Source of the DNA: Fidelibacterota bacterium
GTDB lineage: Bacteria > Fidelibacterota > UBA2242
DNA length: 55,967 bases
NCBI GenBank assembly: GCA_016782645.1
Contig: JADHYC010000007.1
Coordinates: forward strand, 1-55,967
Reading direction: 5' to 3'
Shown: in pieces, positions 53,725-55,967 of the stretch
How positions within the stretch are numbered: the stretch's first letter is position 1
How the letters are laid out: every line of letters starts with the position of its first letter
Position numbers and translations under genes: made by a program
Notes under the pieces: generated by a model
The model's database searches: none
What the model was told of the DNA's origin: nothing
The model's input: the letters and a program-made list of their open reading frames with translations, nothing else

Positions 53725-55656
53725 ATGAACAGAAATTTTCTACATAACAAGACTAAATTAGTTTTTCAAGCTTCGATACTTGTTTTGATTTTCACCCTAG
53801 TATTAATTGGATTAATAAGTAAATCTTACAACACCGATTTTGAAGCCTATTGTCCTTTCGGCGGTATATTATCTCTGGGCAGTAAATTATGGCTTGGATC
53901 GATGTCCTGCGCCATGAGTGAAGATCAGGTGTTTATGGGTATTTTCCTTTTAATCGGAGTGATGATCTTCGGTAAATTATTTTGCGGGTATATTTGCCCC
54001 ATTGGGACTGTTATTGAGTGGTTAAATAAGCTGACGGCAAAGTTTAATCTGTCTCGTGTACTCACCGGCATGTGGGATCGATTGTTGCGGCTTGGAAAAT
54101 ATATTTTATTATTCTTCACGGCATATTTTACAATTACATCCAGTGAATTATGGTGTAAAAAATTTGATCCCTATTTTGCTTCAGTGACGGGTTTTGACTC
54201 TGATGTTGTGGTTTGGGCAGGTATCTTAACAATTATGGCTGTTGTAATTGGGTCGGTAGTAATTAAATTTTTCTGGTGTAAATATGTCTGTCCTCTATCA
54301 GCGCTCAGTAATATTTTTTCAAATATTTTGATTACAGCTCCAATTATCATCATTTACATTATTCTTCGCTTGGTCGGCTGGGATCTGCATATTTTGTGGC
54401 TGCTTTTGGCTCTGGTTATTTCCGGTGCGGCAACGGAGATTATTCGATTTAAATTTTATTCGATTTCTCCTTTGAGAGTCAAGGTCAATAAAGATAATTG
54501 CATTAGCTGTTCTCTGTGCGATAAATCATGTCCGCAGGGGATTGAAGTTAGTAAATATGAAAAGGTTACTCATCCCGACTGCAACTTTTGCATGGATTGT
54601 GTAAAGAGTTGTAAGACAGATAATAGTATCGGCTTGATTAAGTCAGACGGAACCTGGCTGCCGCCGGTTGTTCTGGTGGTATTATTCGTCCTGGGATTGA
54701 TATTTGCGAAGACTTTTTCCTTTACTACTCTTTCTGAGCGGTGGGGCAATTTTGATGAATTGGAAACCGTTGGAAAATATGAGATGACGGATGTCCGAAG
54801 TATAAAATGCTGGGGCAGCGCCAAGACACTTCAGAATAAGTTAATGAGGAAAAAAGGCATTGTCGGGCTTGACGCCTGGGTAAAAGGGCGCCGGATTGTT
54901 GTCTATTACGATCCTGAAAAGACAAACGTCACCGGCGTGAAAAGAGCTGTATTTAAGCCTGTTCGATATAAGATGAATACGTTAAAGGGCTTTCAGCCGG
55001 AGCAATTAGCGGTATTTCAAATTAGTATTGACGGAATATGGGATACCTATGATAATGTCGATCTGGTCCGAATGCTGATGAAAAACAAACATATTTACGG
55101 GTATGAAACCAATTTCGGAGAACCGGTTGTTGCCAAAATATTGTTCAATACAGATAGTATTCAAACCGATGTAATAAAAGAGATTATTGAGCAGAAAAGT
55201 TATATCAGAAAAGTCAAGGGTAAGGAACAAGTAGAAAAAGTTGATTTTGAATGCGCCGATAAGGGAATGGTAATTGACACTGTTACTTACATTACTTTCA
55301 GACAGAATTTCTTTTCTGGTTACAGTCAGAAATATAATGACTATGAAGAATACGATCCCGACAGCCTGTATATCTTCGAAATTGGGCTGCCTTATGCTGA
55401 AAGTATAGGCATTCGACAAAATCTGAAGTATTTAACGAGCCACATTTCTTTCTTTGACGGGACTGTCAGAGTCAGAACCACCTATACCGATAGACCGGTT
55501 TTGCAGGTTTATTACGACCCTGCCCAGGTGGATTCTTCCCAGATTCACGCTTCGCTTCTGGAGCCGGTTTTAAAAATTTTCATTTCGGATAATGAAACCC
55601 GGGAAAGAAAAAATTTCTTTAAATTCGAAGAATCGGCGAGGGTTATTAAGTACTAA
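53725..55656 (+). CDS. Membrane polyferredoxin (NapH/CcoG-like) with three HMA-like modules
   Basis: 643 aa. Residues 1-250 hold about six membrane helices with the paired Cys motifs CPFGG (C43), CGYICP (C87, C91) and CKYVCP (C185, C189) of NapH/NosR/RdxA-type electron-transfer proteins. Two 4Fe-4S clusters follow: CISCSLCDKSCPQ (C259-C269) and CNFCMDCVKSC (~291-301). A seventh helix (VVLVVLFVLGLIFA) leads to three beta-alpha-beta-beta-alpha-beta modules resembling heavy-metal-associated domains, near 355-408, 425-490 and 548-620. Only the first keeps a Cys (C362, KCWGSA); CxxC is gone. It may pass electrons to a metal ion at the membrane; which metal is unknown. Confidence 0.82.
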   Translation: MNRNFLHNKTKLVFQASILVLIFTLVLIGLISKSYNTDFEAYCPFGGILSLGSKLWLGSMSCAMSEDQVFMGIFLLIGVMIFGKLFCGYICPIGTVIEWLNKLTAKFNLSRVLTGMWDRLLRLGKYILLFFTAYFTITSSELWCKKFDPYFASVTGFDSDVVVWAGILTIMAVVIGSVVIKFFWCKYVCPLSALSNIFSNILITAPIIIIYIILRLVGWDLHILWLLLALVISGAATEIIRFKFYSISPLRVKVNKDNCISCSLCDKSCPQGIEVSKYEKVTHPDCNFCMDCVKSCKTDNSIGLIKSDGTWLPPVVLVVLFVLGLIFAKTFSFTTLSERWGNFDELETVGKYEMTDVRSIKCWGSAKTLQNKLMRKKGIVGLDAWVKGRRIVVYYDPEKTNVTGVKRAVFKPVRYKMNTLKGFQPEQLAVFQISIDGIWDTYDNVDLVRMLMKNKHIYGYETNFGEPVVAKILFNTDSIQTDVIKEIIEQKSYIRKVKGKEQVEKVDFECADKGMVIDTVTYITFRQNFFSGYSQKYNDYEEYDPDSLYIFEIGLPYAESIGIRQNLKYLTSHISFFDGTVRVRTTYTDRPVLQVYYDPAQVDSSQIHASLLEPVLKIFISDNETRERKNFFKFEESARVIKY

Positions 55657-55742
55657 TACTTTTGACAAGTGATAGGCGATAGTATTTCTATCGTCTATCA
55701 CTTCAATGTTAGAATTTAAGTTTACATATAGTCGTTCTTTCC

Positions 55743-55767
55743 CTGCCTGGCAGGTCAGGCGGGCGAC
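55743..55767. repeat. CCTGCC/GGCAGG palindrome
   Basis: CCTGCCTGGCAGG is a 6-bp inverted repeat with one base between arms, followed by TCAGGCGGGCGAC. It is GC-rich against AT-rich surroundings and matches the wording of the repeats near 15.2 and 20.0 kb. Confidence 0.5.
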
Positions 55768-55787
55768 TTTGTGGTAAATAACATCGG

Positions 55788-55967
55788 TTAGTAATAGGTA
55801 GCATTGTGATGACCTATTTTGCGCTCTGACGCTAAGTAATCATAGATCATTCCACAGCGAAGCCCTCTAACCGATATATGAAGTTCAGGTAAATTATACT
55901 TTTGCATTATACAAAGTGTAACTAAAGCACCCATTGGAATGATATCTGCCCTTTTGGATGATAATCC
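55788..55967 (-). CDS. Ppx/GppA exopolyphosphatase family, C-terminal fragment
   Basis: Read on the minus strand from the window edge, 59 residues end at TAA (55790-55788): LSSKRADIIPMGALVTLCIM, LPELHISVRGLRCGMIYDYL, then ERKIGHHNATYY. The block KRADIIPxG and the ending SxRGLRxGxxYD are the C-terminal signature of the Ppx/GppA N-domain (polyphosphate or pppGpp hydrolysis). The gene starts beyond the window. It runs convergent to the polyferredoxin gene. Confidence 0.82.
   Translation of the reverse strand, partial: GLSSKRADIIPMGALVTLCIMQKYNLPELHISVRGLRCGMIYDYLASERKIGHHNATYY

Noticed and set aside
1-55967. CRISPR array
   Set aside because: No set of regularly spaced direct repeats was found; the repeated DNA is palindromic or in-gene (LysM, BNR and OB modules).

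Overview
The window is a bacterial chromosome segment of AT-rich DNA with tightly packed housekeeping genes and a more repeat-laden accessory right half. The organism is probably a member of the Fibrobacteres-Chlorobi-Bacteroidetes (FCB) supergroup or a related candidate phylum (Marinimicrobia, KSB1, Cloacimonetes or Ignavibacteria-like). The evidence is a secreted protein with a C-terminal YPNPFNP-type sorting/FlgD-like domain, together with DUF2851, DUF4857, DUF4876 and DUF6850-like proteins, a rhomboid with a Bacteroidota-style C-tail, and TonB-dependent uptake genes. Sigma70-like promoters (TTGACA-17-TAAGAT) argue against a typical Bacteroidota promoter grammar. The phylum cannot be fixed from the sequence alone.

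Layout. 1-4.0 kb: the end of a surface-polysaccharide locus, with the C-terminus of a DegT/LegC-type aminotransferase, a small monotopic phosphoglycosyltransferase (PGT), and an 852-aa protein that fuses a WecA/MraY-type polytopic PGT to a monotopic PGT. 4.1-14.3 kb, plus strand: serS, a class II aldolase, plsC, DUF2851, rfaE2, a LysM lytic transglycosylase, sppA, an HU/IHF gene, a 31-codon COX24/AURKAIP1-type ribosomal peptide gene, an intrinsic terminator, then xseA-xseB-nadK. 14.3-15.3 kb is a decay zone with a broken beta-propeller (PD40) gene, a signal-peptide stub and palindromic repeats. 15.4-33.5 kb, minus strand: tRNA-Val(TAC), lon, a toroid (prenyltransferase-repeat) protein, two HAD phosphatases, a stand-alone integrase core-binding-like protein, an NhaC antiporter, a GAF-PAS histidine kinase, an asparaginase, a PdxJ-like protein lacking every catalytic residue, a divergent polysaccharide deacetylase, rhomboid, recO, proS (archaeal type), phoU-like and Na/Pi symporter genes. 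33.7-40.3 kb, plus strand: topA, glyS, an orphan HsdR-N/DUF5655 protein followed by a long inverted repeat, and a Tat-signal, lipobox-bearing PflX-type radical SAM protein. 40.3-43.1 kb, minus strand: a three-gene ABC exporter set. 43.5-55.7 kb, plus strand: a TonB-dependent receptor (frameshifted), two tandem DUF4876 lipoproteins, a DUF6850-like outer-membrane beta-barrel, a large YCF48/BNR secreted protein with its own promoter and terminator, and a membrane polyferredoxin with three HMA-like modules. The window ends inside a Ppx/GppA phosphatase on the minus strand.

The most interesting candidate system is 43.5-55.7 kb. Receptor, surface lipoproteins, beta-barrel and a membrane iron-sulfur/HMA protein together look like a metal (iron or copper) acquisition and reduction pathway; the substrate is inference. 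Other points worth a second look are the polytopic/monotopic PGT fusion, the PdxJ pseudoenzyme next to asparaginase, the exported radical SAM protein, and several families of palindromic repeats.
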